Numbered from the stretch's first letter, positions 45,649 through 57,885 are shown. The stretch: DNA of 64,000 bases from Mercenaria mercenaria (GCF_021730395.1 NC_069368.1:18990001-19054000); one strand, 5' to 3'. A program made the numbers and translations. The notes: a model not told the origin generated them from the letters alone.

Positions 45649-46044
45649 TCAAGTTTTTATCAGTATTACATAGTAAAAGTTTATAATACATGTACGCACA
45701 CAATAAGGACGGTGATATTCAAAGTCTTCTGAAGGGTGAACTTCATGTCCTTTTGTTTCCATTCTGTTAAGTGCACTTTTATAGGTATGCACTTCCTCTG
45801 CTTTGACCGTTTGCTGAGACAGATTATTCCAATGATTAATAATCCTGTTTAAAAACCTGTTTTGGCTCATGTGACTATGTGCATGATTTTTTGATAACTT
45901 GTGACGATGCTCTCTTTTGGCAGTTGGCGATGAAAACTTAATGCCTGTCCTTGCATTATGTTGTAGAGCTGTATGACGCAAAGCACGTTCACGTCGATAA
46001 TACAACGTAGGCAGACCTAATTTATGGAGTCTTTCTTTATACAT
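45649..46044 (-). pseudogene. LINE reverse-transcriptase C-terminal remnant
   Basis: The 131-codon minus frame starts MYKERLHKLGLPTLYYRRER and contains RFLNRIINHWNNLSQQTV and HTYKSALNRM. These are the hallmark words of the region after the reverse-transcriptase domain in CR1/L2/jockey-type LINEs. The part between them does not align with the usual spacing, so it is probably rearranged. The 5' parts of the element are absent. Confidence 0.7.
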
Positions 46045-46298
46045 TGTATGTTAAATCCTTCATTCCATACACAGATTATGTCGCATTTTCAAATGAAACA
46101 ATGTCTTTTTTTAATTTTTAGGACCACACGAAACTAGCATATTCAAGATGTCGTCTGATGAAACTTTTATAAAGGGGGAGAAAAATGTCAACATTCAAGG
46201 AAGAAAATGCATTGCGATTTATCCCGAATGACTGATAGGCTTTTTTTCACTTTAGTGCAATATGTTTATCTTCGAAAATAACTCGTAAATCTTTTTCA

Positions 46299-47003
46299 TT
46301 TTTAGTGCGACTGTTCGAAGAATAGTCTAAGCTATTCTACTCACCATGGCGTCGGCGTCACACTATGTTTAAAGTTTTTCATGCAAGTACAAATAACTAT
46401 CGTATAACAGAATACAACTTTGAAACTGTTTTTTTTTTCCTTTTCTTTTTTTAGGTCAATAACCAAACTCACTCGGTCAAGTCACATGACTCTGACATTA
46501 TTTTTTACAAACTTATTTTTCCTTTTGGATATAGAAAATCCTGCAAGGTTAAAGTTTTGCGTGCAAGTACATGATAGCTATTATATAAAGGCATAATGGC
46601 TTGGAGCTTATTTTTTCTTTTTCTATGTCAATAACTAACCCTACAGGATCAGGTCAAATAACTCTGACATGTACTTTAGGCAAATTATGCCCCTTTTGGA
46701 CTTAGAAAATCCAGATTAAAGTTTTGCGTGCAAAAGTACATATTATAGCTATTATTGAAAGGCATATAGATTTGAAACTTATTTTTTTCTTTTTCTAGGT
46801 CAATAACCAACCCCACAGGATCAAGTCCCATAATTCTGACATGTAGTTTGGGCAAATTATGCCCCCTTTTAGTCTTAGAAAATACTGGTTAATGTTTTGT
46901 TTTTTCTGGATTGAATCTCTATAGATATTCTAACATTTAGGGTAATATTCTTGCTTCTGGGACAACAATTCAAACATTGGCTGTCTTACAGACAGCTGTT
47001 GTT
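46299..47003 (-). mobile_element. Tandem-core element, reverse
   Basis: The TTTTTAGTGC end at 46,299-46,308 is followed by a GAATAGTC...CTATTC hairpin and a ggcgtcggcgtc tract. Core units of about 165 bp follow ('ttttgcgtgcaagtacat', 'aggtcaataaccaa'). The other end is a CTGTC-TTACA-GACAG hairpin and CTGTTGTT at 46,996-47,003, i.e. AACAACAG on the minus strand. Complete-looking. Confidence 0.75.
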
Positions 47004-47315
47004 ATTAATAGTTCTAATAGGGGTATCTTTAGAATTGTTGGACATATAATATGGCGTTACGTTCCCGGCGTTGAAGAGAGGCAACCTCATAACGCACATG
47101 ACTGAATAACCTTTTCGCTTTATGAGTTAGACTTTACGCGTTTATGTTGCTCGTTGGGTACATTACGTTCGGTTCATTTTCGTTTTTGTCGGCGAAACGA
47201 AAACATGTAGGAAGTGAATCGGGCAAGTGACTAGCAACAATTATTTTTGCTTTTAAAGTTTCTGTATGACATTAAGGACAGACTTGGAGCGGCAGAAAGA
47301 AATGTCTGATCTGTG

Positions 47316-47374
47316 ATGGAAATTAAGACAGACTCAGTGGATATTAAATATGAAATCGGCGACGATATTGGAAG
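47316..47374 (+). CDS. Candidate first exon, possibly of a protein kinase
   Basis: ATG at 47,316 gives MEIKTDSVDIKYEIGDDIG and then AG|GTGAAT, a usable donor (phase 2). YEIGDDIGR resembles the start of a Ser/Thr kinase domain just before the glycine-rich loop (x-IG.G.FG). No second kinase exon was found in the window, so the rest would lie beyond a long intron. A four-codon upstream frame (ATGTCTGATCTGTGA) overlaps the start. The sequence upstream is locally CpG-rich with a GAAACGAAA word. Moderate to low certainty. Confidence 0.35.
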
Positions 47375-47851
47375 GTGAATAGAAATCAATTTCAATTATT
47401 GATGCATTTTTTTGCAGTTTTTCCTTTTTAAAATTTAGGGTATTCAAGTGATTATCTGACAGTTTTATAATATTGTTAAGTGTGTAGACAGGAATTTATT
47501 GAAGTTTGTTTGCATCATATTTCTGAAATTCCTGGTCTTTGTCCCATTAAATTATGGAAGTGGCTATTCCTACGGTCCCGTAGGAATAGCCTCGCAGGCT
47601 ATTCTTACGGCTCTCCCGTAAGAATAGTGAAAAGCCCGCAGATGTCTATTCCTACGGCAGTTTTGTATTAAAATACATTGTACTGAAGTCATTCAACTGT
47701 TATACATTTTCAACTATTCCAGAAATGACATGTGTCATAGACATGTTTAGAGTGGTCAGAGATTTGTACGGAGTGAAAATTTTGCACGTATATACACAAA
47801 ACATAGATCAATAATTCTCTAACTAGTTTACTTGAAGGGCCAATACTTGCA

Positions 47852-47974
47852 AACACTTGGTTAGGCCAGCATATTTTTTATTTTCTGGTTTACGGGAGAT
47901 TTTTAAAAAAATTTGGGTGGGGGGGGGGGGGGGGGAGACAAATAAAAATTAAAAAATGCTGGCCTTAAGTGTTT
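47852..47974. repeat. Foldback with a 17-G loop
   Basis: Inverted arms of about 33 bp ('AACACTTGGTTAGGCCAGCA' and its partner near 47,955-47,974) flank a loop containing G17 at 47,919-47,935. Lies inside the Mutator-like element. Confidence 0.7.
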
Positions 47975-48183
47975 TCAATATTAATGACGTATGTATTTAC
48001 ATCTACATCTGTACAACCAGCAATCTTTTTCTGATTTATTTAGAAGACAAATTTCAGTCGTTTTTTGTTTTGTTTTTAGTTTTTGAAAATATCAGTTAAA
48101 TAAATATTTTACAATACATTAAGATAAATTCGTTGTTTTAAGGTTGTTTGTTTATTTAAAAAGGAAAGCAATAAAATGTAACA

Positions 48184-49890
48184 CAGGGCCCTCGTTTGCC
48201 GATTTTTGGGGCCGAAATTCGGCCCCGTTCCCCCCTCGAAATAGTATGCTTTTTTCCCCCGAAGTATAGAAAAATTCCCCCTCGAAAGAAAAAAAAATCA
48301 AGCAAAAAATCGATACCCGATAGTCTTAGGAGCGTCTCGTAACTTAATGAGCCTGATAAAGTTTTACTCCTTCCTCTTATCAGTCATTTTCTACAGTAAA
48401 ACTATATCCACGATAAACACGTGTATTCAAAATAAACACACGCGGTCATGCCCTCCTGCCTTTGATCTTCTGCTAAATTCCCGCTCTTTATCATGTGGAC
48501 ATGCCACGCTGATTTTTCTTTATCAGCAAGTTACGTCACGGCGAGTGAACATAGGTAATGAGAATCAATGAAGTGTTAACATTAATTGATAAAGCGGTAC
48601 CCGTATTGAGCCTGCATACTGTCAAAAAGGCGCCAATTATTAAATTATCGTAATTAAGCGACCAGCTGATTACCGAGATTTCTTCATGCAAACTTTAAAT
48701 AAGCTCATTGTTTAATGATTGTACCTTTATATCAACCAGAAAATCCACAAATTTAAATGGATTTGGAAAGTAAAAATAAGTTTAGAATGTCCGTTTACGA
48801 TTCTAATTACACCCGATGACATATGCAATTTTTCCAAAATTCACTAAAAAAACTTGACACACAATGCAATTTTTAATGAAAAGTAGCATCATTATTTGAG
48901 GAACTATCTCTGGTTTACCTTAGTGGACCAAGTTTACTGGCAAAAACAACATTTCAGAGGACATTCCAAAAGTGTACCAGTATCCGGATAGTACGTTTTT
49001 GGATACATTTTTACAGTGTTTTAGCACTTTTCTGCTAACAAACAAAAATATTGAAGAAAAACCTCATCAAATTAAAATGAATTTTGATAAAAATTTATTT
49101 ACAATATCAGATTATATGACCTGAAACAGAAATTATTATTATGTTATTATGATGTAACATGTTCTTGGTTTTAGTAGCTATTAATTACTTAGTATTACTT
49201 TATAAGAAAATATAGTCAATTGTATCGATGTGTTGGGGCAGGACTCTTGTATTTTGAAAAAGGACCCTTCAAAATTTTGACCCAGGGGTCCTGGGACTCT
49301 TGGGTTTCCAGGTCTAGTGGAACCCCTGGTTTTACTGATCCGTATAATACACGCGTTTTTCAGTTCCCGGGATGCGTTTATGCAAAGTTACTTAACTTTG
49401 AAAATAAAATGTCGCATAATGCACATCATACCGTAAAAAGATCACGGATGCAACAGGGGCGAAATGCGCAAAAAAGATTTGCTTTTTAAGCAGCATGCTC
49501 TCAAAAAAACAAACTACTGTCACAGACACCACTGTTTCATCAGGACCAGACATGCACAATCAGGTAGATACGATGAAGGGAAGCCCTGCTCCGGCTGCTG
49601 CTGAGACAATGTCCGTGGATACTGCTAGTGCTACCGATAATGACGACATGTGAACCTCGCTTGGATATCACATAACTGATTTAATAAAAGAGAATAAAAG
49701 TTGCCTGTTTTTAATAGATTATGTTCTGTACAATACTTCAGATATATTCACATTAGTTTGATATCTGTAATATTCAATTGACCTTAATTTCATATCTCCA
49801 GAATGAATTCCCCCCTCCCTTGAAAACGACGCGAAATTCCCCCCTCCAAGGGCCCCGGCCCCAATCCCCCAAAATGTAGAGAGGGCCCTG
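48184..49890. mobile_element. Nested TIR element with CAGGGCCCTC ends
   Basis: Termini CAGGGCCCTC and GAGGGCCCTG, both followed inward by G/C-rich blocks ('attccccc', 'ggggccg'). TAACA occurs directly outside both ends (5 bp match only). The ends look hAT-like, but the duplication is shorter than the usual 8 bp. The interior has no transposase I recognise. It lies wholly inside the 47,556-50,061 element. Confidence 0.7.
49495..49653 (+). CDS. 52-codon frame inside the nested element
   Basis: ATG 49,495 to TGA 49,651-49,653. The product is rich in Thr, Ser, Ala and Asp and ends SATDNDDM. It is GC-richer than its surroundings and has an even codon look, like the acidic tail of a real protein. 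It may be a captured host exon or a transposase remnant. No homology recognised. Confidence 0.2.
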   Translation: MLSKKQTTVTDTTVSSGPDMHNQVDTMKGSPAPAAAETMSVDTASATDNDDM

Positions 49891-50604
49891 TAACAAAAAG
49901 TGTCAAACTAGGTGAAATCAATAACCGCCTGCGGACTTTTCATATCTTGTAAGGGAGAGCCGTAGGTATAGACACCTGCAGGTTTTTCACCATTCTTACG
50001 GGAGAGCCGTAAGAATAGCCTGCGAGGCTATTCCTACGGGACCGTAAGAATAGCCACTTCCTTAAATTATTAGTTTACCCAGTTGGTTGTCATACAGACA
50101 TAGATTTTTGAGCAAATTCCTGATAGGTGATGTCTTATTTTCATGTCCTATGACAGGTTGCATTCTTTTGCATAAACATTCTAAATAAAGGTTGTTTGAA
50201 TGAATAATTGCCTTACCATACAATACCCAAGTTTAAATAATTGAATGTATGCCAACATACATGTCATTAGTTGTACATAATACATTTAACCTGATTTTAC
50301 TACATTTGTCTGTATATCTAACCAAAGAAGTATAAAATACACAGAATGGCAACTGGCTGTAATCTCGCGTGAGCTCGTGTCAGAGCGTGATTCGGCGTTA
50401 TCTTACTAAAAACAAACATCGGCGAGCATGGAGTTACAATTTGTACCTTTAAAACTACATTTAAAATACATGTTAGCTTCTAAAACAAAATTAGTTTAAT
50501 GAGAAATGGTCTTAAGACACGAAGTACAGGGGTTTTTTGCCATCGAAAGAAGCGTGGTCATACGGTGATAATTATTTTACCGATGAATAATTGCTTTCGC
50601 ATAC

Positions 50605-50730
50605 AAAATGGCGCGTGGAGAAAGCGCCACTTCCGGTAACGAGATCTCGTTTTTCTGTCACGGGAGGTTGGCGAGATTTGCTCTATATGCCTTTCAAGTT
50701 GCCAATCTATTTATTTTTATAGCTCTTTGA
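50605..50730 (+). promoter_or_regulatory. Promoter-like YY1 + ETS site, with a 40-codon frame
   Basis: AAAATGGCG (YY1-type, 50,605-50,613) and ACTTCCGG (ETS-type, 50,629-50,636) lie within 32 bp in a locally CpG-rich stretch, a common layout at starts of housekeeping genes. The ATG inside the YY1 site opens MARGESATSGNEISFFCHGR and continues to a stop at 50,728. Possible first exon; no partner exon confirmed. Confidence 0.35.
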
Positions 50731-51015
50731 TCTAACACTTTTAACTGTTTTCATTCACACTCTCTCACTTTGGCGTCCCACTGTCAATACTTTTGTAAAA
50801 GTCTTTCTCTTGCACTGAATGAGCATCTGTTAATAATACCCAAAAGGGGTAGGGTATTTAAACAGTATTTGGAGAAAGACAGATCTACTGGTACTGATGA
50901 TAATCTCGAACAGATGATTAAGGCGGCCACCTTCGAATTATTCGATTGCAATCGGTTATTTATACAATTGAACACACCATCTAATAGCAACCACTTACAA
51001 CACCAACTGGTGTAA
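50731..51015 (+). CDS. Unrecognised open frame, possible exon
   Basis: An open frame from the stop at 50,728 to TAA at 51,013-51,015. It is codon-like from about 50,770 (ASHCQYFCKSLSLALNEHLL and later NLEQMIKAATFELFDCNRLF). The only in-frame ATG is late (50,911), so it would need an upstream exon. A pyrimidine-rich stretch at 50,735-50,768 could serve an acceptor. I do not recognise the protein. Confidence 0.25.
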   Translation, partial: SNTFNCFHSHSLTLASHCQYFCKSLSLALNEHLLIIPKRGRVFKQYLEKDRSTGTDDNLEQMIKAATFELFDCNRLFIQLNTPSNSNHLQHQLV

Positions 51016-51867
51016 ACAAGAACAAAATTGGTAAATAAATGACTTACATTTATCAGTTTAAAAAATATTTATCCAAAATTACTGGGGAAGAGGATGTTTA
51101 TTGGGGTGTGCGCATGCTCACTGTCAACACATGAAGTCCTGACATTGGGTCACTTTTCATTACTTTATCAGGAATGAATGTTGCAGCATTTTTGGGTAAG
51201 TTTCAATATAACACTATGGAGAAATTTTTTAAAACGATAAAGTGGTTGAATTAAACATCAGTCAATGTTCGTACAGTCCCCATTTTACATACCCCTTTCA
51301 GGGCCTCACTTCGTGCGAGTTTGCTTACTGAATATAAATTTAAATTATGTCAATTTTTTAGCAAATGTTAAACTTTATTTTGATACCAACCATGATAACA
51401 TTTTGCAGAAATAAAAAAGTAACAGGCAAAAAACCTCATATTCTGTCCGAGTTTATCTTCAGTACCAGTATAGGTGTATATAAATGCGCAACTTGATATG
51501 AATCTAAAATAATTGACAAAAAAGCTTTTTGGTCAATCCAGTCACAAAGAAAACAAATGAAATAAAAAACAGTAAAAATGTTAATGTCCACTGATCACAT
51601 GTACCTCCATTTGATACAGTCTTTAGAAGCACTGAAAATCGGAGTTTAAAGAGTTTTCAGTGCAGCTTATCCGTCAGATGTCCATTTTACAGGAAGTCAC
51701 CATTTTAATAATAATTTTTATGATGACGTAATGCAAAGTCACAATACTAAAGTATCATTTTAAATCTATTTAAAAGCATTTAAACAGTATAATTTTTGGC
51801 GATGTGTTACATATTGAAAGATAGTTAAAATTTATAATTACTACAATCAGTACATGTTTTGGCATAG

Positions 51868-53780
51868 TTTTTTTAGCTCACCTGTCACAAAGTGACAAGG
51901 TGAGCTTTTGTGATCGCGCGGTGTCCGTCGTCTGTCAGTGCGTCCGTGCGTGCGTCCGTAAACTTTTGCTTGTGACCACTCTAGAGGTCACATTTTTCAT
52001 GGGATCTTTATGAAAGTTGGTCAGAATGTTCATCTTGATGATATCTAGGTCAAGGTCGAAACTGGGTCATGTGCCTTCAAAAACTAGGTCAGTAGGTCTA
52101 AAAATAGAAAAACCTTGTGACCTCTCTAGAGGCCATATATTTCACAAGATCTTCATGAAAATTGGTCAGAATGTTCACCTTGATGATATCTAGGTCATGT
52201 TCGAAACTGGGTCACGTGCCATCAAAAACTAGGTCAGTAGGTCTAAAAATAGAAAAACCTTGTGACCTCTCTAGAGGCCATATATTTCACAAGATCTTCA
52301 TGAAAATTGGTCAGAACGTTCACCTTGATGATATCTAGGTCAAGTTCGAAACTGGGTCACGTGCCATTTAAAACTAGGTCAGTAGGTCAAATAATAGAAA
52401 AACCTTGTGACCTCTCTAAAGGCCATATTTTTCAGGGGATCTGTATGAAAGTTGGTCTGAATGTTCATCTTGATGATATCTAGGTCAAGATCGAAACTGG
52501 GTCACGTGCGGTCAAAAACTAGGTCAGTAGGTCTAAAAATAGAAAAACCTTGTGACCTCTCTAGAGGCCATATATTTCACAAGATCTTCATGAAAATTGG
52601 TCAGAATGTTCACCTTGATGATATCTAGGTCAAGATCGAAACTGGGTCACGTGCCATCAAAAACTAGGTCAGTAGGTCAAATAATAGAAAAACCTTGTGA
52701 CCTCTCTAGAGGCCATATTTTTTATGGGATCTGTATGAAAGTTGGTCTGAATGTTCATCTTGATGATATCTAGGTCAAGTTTGAAAGTGGGTCAAGTGCC
52801 ATCAAAAACTAGGTCAGTAGGTCAAACAATAGAAAAACCTTGTGACCTCTCTAAAGGCCATATTTTTCATGGGATCTGTATGAAAATTGGTCTGAATGTT
52901 CATCTTGATGATATCTAGGTCTAGTTCGAAACGGGGTCATGTGCGGTCAAAAACTAGGTCAGTAGGTCTAAAAATAGAAAAACCTTGTGACCTCTCTAGA
53001 GGCCATACTTGTGAATGGATCTCCATAAAAATTGGTCAGAATGTTCACCTTGATGATATCTAGGCCAAATTTGAAACTGGGTCATGGCCTTCAAAAACTA
53101 GGTCAGTAGGTCAAATAATAAAAAAAAAAACTTGTGACCTCTCTAGAGGTCATACTTTTCATGGGATCTGTATGAAAGTTGGTCTGAATATTCATCTTGA
53201 TGATATCTAGGTCAAGTTCGAAACTGGGTCAACTGCGTTCAAAAACTAGGTCAGTAGGTCTAAAATTATTAAAATCTTTTGACCTCTCTAGAGGCCACAT
53301 TTTTCAATGGATCTTCATGAAAATTGATCTGAATGTTCACCTTGATGATATCTAGGTCAAGTTCGAAACTGGGTCACGTGCGGTCAAAAACAAAGCCAGT
53401 AGGTATAAAAATAGAAAAACCTTGTGACCTCTCTAGAGGCCATATATTTCATGAGATCTTCATGAAAATTGGTCAGAATGTTCACCTTGATGATATCTAG
53501 GTCAAGATCGAAACTGGGTCACGTGCCATCAAAAACTAGGTCAGTAGGTCAAATAATAGAAAAACCTTACGACCTCTCTAGAGACCATATTTTTCAATGG
53601 ATCTTCATGAAAATTGGTCAGAATTTTTATCTTGATAATATCTAGGTCAAGTTCAAAACTGGGTCACATGAGCTCAAAAACTAGGTCACTATGTCAGATA
53701 ATAGAAAGAACGACGTCATACTCAAAACTGGGTCATGTGGGAAGAGGTGAGCGATTCAGGACCATCATGGTCCTCTTGTT
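51868..53780 (-). mobile_element. Tandem-core element, twelve units of about 145 bp
   Basis: Opens TTTTTAGCTCACC then hairpin TGTCAC-AAA-GTGACA. It continues with about twelve very regular units ('gatgatatctaggtcaag' at 52,037, 52,182 and every 144-147 bp after; 'aaaactaggtcagtaggtc'). It closes with the perfect palindrome GGACCAT-C-ATGGTCC and CTCTTGTT at 53,773-53,780. Both ends match the 1206-2230 family. Complete-looking; no protein. Confidence 0.85.
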
Positions 53781-56494
53781 TATGTATGTTTTCAACAAAA
53801 AAATAATAAAAGGAACTATCAGTGTTACTACAATTTGCTGGTGAAAATAACTTTAGAAATTAGGCACAGGCATATGATAATAAGGGAATATTAATATATC
53901 TATATCTGTAAAATGGTTCAACTTCGAACATCAAATATTAATAAAATTCATTAGCACATGTAAACAGTTTAAAACAAAAACTCTTGTGTTTTTCAGGGTA
54001 ATAAAATGTCAGACTTAATCATATTTTTACTGTACTGACATAAATCTTCCTATGTCATTGTTATACTGATTCTGATTGCAAATATAAGTTATCTTGAATT
54101 ATCTTCCTTTTTTCACTTAATATTGTTTTACTTGAAAATTCTATGAAAATTGCTGAAAATAAATTTCAAAACCACTTAACAAGAGTAAGCTATATAATAT
54201 TAACCGATTAGAAAATCTGTACCACCATTGAATCACCAAATGTTTATTTGACATTTACTTTTATCAGACAGATTACAAAAAATATTAGCTCAGTTTTAAA
54301 ATACATGATAATTTGGTTCCCTGTTGCCTATTGTAATAAGGAGTCCCTTGTTACATTATGAAGCTTTTGAATAGTACTTGACATGATTCAAACCAGTGAT
54401 TTCCAAGATGGAACACTAACCTTGTTACACGTAGCATAATATAATGACACACGGTAGAGTTCTTCACTAAACTGTTTTGTCAGCAGTCTTTAGATATGTG
54501 ATAGACGTGTAGAGATGTGTGTGGAAGTGTTGACTTTACCCCAAAAGTGTCTTCTTTCCTTTGAAAAAGCTTTAATCAGTGTTTTTGGGGGTATGAATCA
54601 ATTAAGATATAGCTCTAGTCTGGAGCAATGATATATTTCTATCTTCTTCCCAGCTCTAGTTTACCTGAAAACTTGTCATTCACAAATACATTTTTTTTTA
54701 AAAATTGTGTGAAACACATTTCTTCAAGACACCCCAAAACATCTCTGAAGGGAAAAATCAATCCCAAGAAAAGTTAGAAACTCACTTCAAGAAGAGTGGA
54801 AAAAGAAAAAAAAACTAGAATACGATTAAGAAAAATATCAGGGAGATCTTGTGCTATCTATCTCTTCTAAGTATCCACTTGAACATAGATAAATGCTGCT
54901 TTTATCTTAAACATTTGGTTTACATTTACTTTCTACACTGGCAGATGGTAAAATTAATGGCATTTCCATCATTTCCTGCAAATACTCAGTTCTTAAAATA
55001 AATCATGTTTAATAAACTTCTTTAAATAAATCTGCCACTGAAAAATAGACTGTTTATATATTTTAGAAAAAAATGTGCTCAAGATCAGAATGATTTGATC
55101 AATTTTCTGTAAACCAGACATGGAATATTGATTTAAATACAAGATCACAGGCTGAAACTATAAATTCTGATAAAATTTGTTCCAAGTTAACTTTGAAATA
55201 ATGGTACATGTAGCCCGGTAAAGATGCAACTCCTGGGTGTCCAGAACCAGTGCTTATGTCAGCACATTAGGAGAGGTACCAGTACAGTTTCATTTTGGAA
55301 CTATCACATAGTATTATGTTAGTATAAAATTATTCCCTTTAAATTATCACTTGGGGTCTGTTTAGCTTTTTTTTGATGATATCTGTCGAGATGACAAACT
55401 TTTCCTCCTTTCAGTTACATCAGGGATTAAACATACAGTTGGGTATGAATAGTTTAATTTCTCAAGATTGGTCATTGCAAATTTCTTCTTATTTAATGGA
55501 GCAGTATTCATTAAAATACTGGATTTACAGTTTTATTTAGAAACAAAATAAACTACTTCTTAAACAGGTGAAAACACATATTTGGAAAGAGAATTTTTTC
55601 CAACTTAAGATAATTATCAAGTGGGATCAATGCAGTATAAAAATGCATTTCCGCTGCTGCTTTATGAAATGTAAATATAGCACAGTAGCCACGCGACTGC
55701 TAACAGTTTGTTTTATGAATGGTACAGTGCAACCCGTTTAGAGTGATCGCCTGTGCGAAGGCTGAAATAGTTTTGTTCTACAGAGGTTTTTGCTCTTTGT
55801 TACAGTACAACCTCTTTAGATTGAACATCCCAGGAAAAATTGAAATATATTTGTTGTACAGAGGTTTTTGCTCTGGAGAGGTTCATTTATTAAGAATTTT
55901 GTGCAGTAGGATTGAAAATATAAATTTGTCTTTATTGGGAGATGGTGTTTGTTTCGTAGAGTTTAGACTGTTATTTATTGCATTTTCATCTACCGGTAGC
56001 TAGGGAAAGTAACTGCCTTTTTAAGGAGGTGTCTGCTCTTCACAGGTTTATCTTGTTATTCACATGTTTATATTGTATAACAGTTGATTACAGCTTTTTG
56101 CGACTTGTACTTTTATTCTTGGCATACATTGGCATATTAATTTATTTCATTCTGCAAGTCATAAATTCTCGCAAAGAAGAACATTGATTATATATAAAAT
56201 TGATATTCTCGCAAGCATACATAATACATATTTGCTACAAAATACAGGTCTTCAACAAAAGAATAAAACAACCAGAAATGCGCATATAAACAAAATAATG
56301 AATAATAATTCTTCTCTTTCAGTAAACTTATTGCATACGAATGTATTGCAAAAAACTACAACCAATTTTCTTGTTCTAATAGAAATACCATTATTTACCT
56401 GCTCACTAAGGTGGGACATTTCTGGTAATGACATACCGTATACTCCAGTATAAATGCCCTCATCAAAATAAATATACTTTTCCTCTATTAGCCC
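53781..56494. other. No gene recognised
   Basis: AT-rich, low in repeats. 55,725-55,905 has two similar blocks ('tacagaggtttttgctct' at about 55,781 and 55,857). If the 47,316 exon is real this would be intron. Confidence 0.4.
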
Positions 56495-56766
56495 GCCCGC
56501 TTAGCTCAGTAGAGAATAGTGCAGATCTACAGATTGTCAGTCCCTGCGCGAGGTGTATGTTCTCCGTGACAATTTAATAAAAGACATTGTGTCTGAAATC
56601 ATTTTTCCTCCGCTGCTGATTTATATGGGGAAGTTGGCAATTATTTGTGGAAATAAAGGTTTGTACTGGTACAGAATCTAGGAACACTGCTTAGGTGACC
56701 TGCCTGCCATTACGTAACTGAAATACTGTTGAAAAATTGCGCTAAACCCAAAACAAACAAACAAAG
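56495..56766 (+). mobile_element. tRNA-derived SINE
   Basis: Head GCCCGCTTAGCTCAGTAG, body 'gacaatttaataaaagacattg' and 'tttgtactggtacagaatc', tail 'ttgaaaaattgcgctaaaccc' plus (AAAC)n. Full length, diverged in the head. Confidence 0.85.
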
Positions 56767-57249
56767 ACAAACTTTCCCTCTTTTTACCCAAAAATAAAAT
56801 CATAATTTTGTATCATAATGGACTTGTAACTTCAAATTCTGAGAAATTAAAAATGCTGTTTCAAATTAAAATGACAGCTTCTTTTACAAATGGTACTCTA
56901 CTTCTCTAAGTTCTCCCTTACAAACCGTATTCCCCATCCCAATGGCTTGAAGAATAGCTGCTCAGTGTTAGCGTAAGTGGATTCATTTTTGCGTTTTTTT
57001 GCTCCAGGAGAGAGATGTGCATCTGGCTCATGTATGTGTTACCTAATTACAAGAGTCATTTAGTGGCTGCACCATGTGAGGATTACTCACTCACTGCAGA
57101 GCTGAAGGAATGACAGGGAATCATGCTAGAAATCTAGATTATTTATCATCTTTTGTATGGCTCTATGTTTGATCAGTTTTCTAGGCAGTTTCGTAAGTGT
57201 TTCTTCATTTTCTAAGACATGCACAGGTGTGTGCTACAGATGAAAACTG

Positions 57250-57885
57250 TCGGCATTTTAATGCCCCTAAAAGTGCGGCATTATCCAGGCATGTAGTAGT
57301 CACACTATCTGTTTGTTGGTTAGTTCTTTCATTAAAATATGTTAGTCCGAAATAAGCTTGACTGTTTAAAATTTTTAAAATGTGGGAGATTTTTTGTCAC
57401 CCTCATGTTGGTGTCAGTAATGTTACAAAAGTTTTGCATGTATAAAAGGTACTAGACTTAATGCTTTCGATTCGGCATCATGAGATTACCTCACAGGACA
57501 GGTTTTATGATGCCCCTGTTTTTTTAATGAAGAAATTATCGGTAAAGTTTTACATATAAGCAGGTTTCTCAAAAGCCACTTTGCCAAATGCTTTCAAATT
57601 CAATTTTGGCATGAGGTGACCTCACATGTCAGGTTAGATAACTCTAGCTTCTATTTTTTATCAAAATATGCCCCTTTTTAACTAAGAAATTTGTTTAAAA
57701 GTGTTGCATGAAGTTTGTAAAGAATTACTGGCCCAAAATGTTAGCAGATTCCCCACACATCTTTTGCATCATGGGATGACCTCATATGACAAGTTTCATA
57801 ACTCTTCCTTACATTTTGGCAAAATTCTGTTCTTTTTTCAGTTTAGAAAATTTTGTTAAAGCTTTTGTATGTAAGCTAGTATAAA
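57250..57885. mobile_element. Diverged tandem-core element
   Basis: Starts near 'atgcccctaaaagtgcgg'. Four units of about 160 bp follow with 'catgagatgacctcac.tgtcaggtt', 'taactctt' and 'gttaaaagtttt.catg'. No AACAAGAG end is seen. Confidence 0.55.

Larger units (their letters stand above)
47556..50061. mobile_element. Foldback/Mutator-like TIR element, 9 bp target duplication
   Basis: 2,506 bp bounded by TTAAATTAT on both sides (47,547-47,555 and 50,062-50,070). TIRs of about 100 bp start GGAAGTGGCTATT and are over 90 % alike by eye. Each TIR is itself a series of hairpins (GGCTATTCCTACGG/CCGTAGGAATAGCC, then CTATTCTTACGG/CCGTAAGAATAG). The 9 bp duplication and long TIRs point to the Mutator superfamily. 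No transposase is recognisable. Most of the interior is taken up by a second TIR element (48,184-49,890). Confidence 0.85.
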
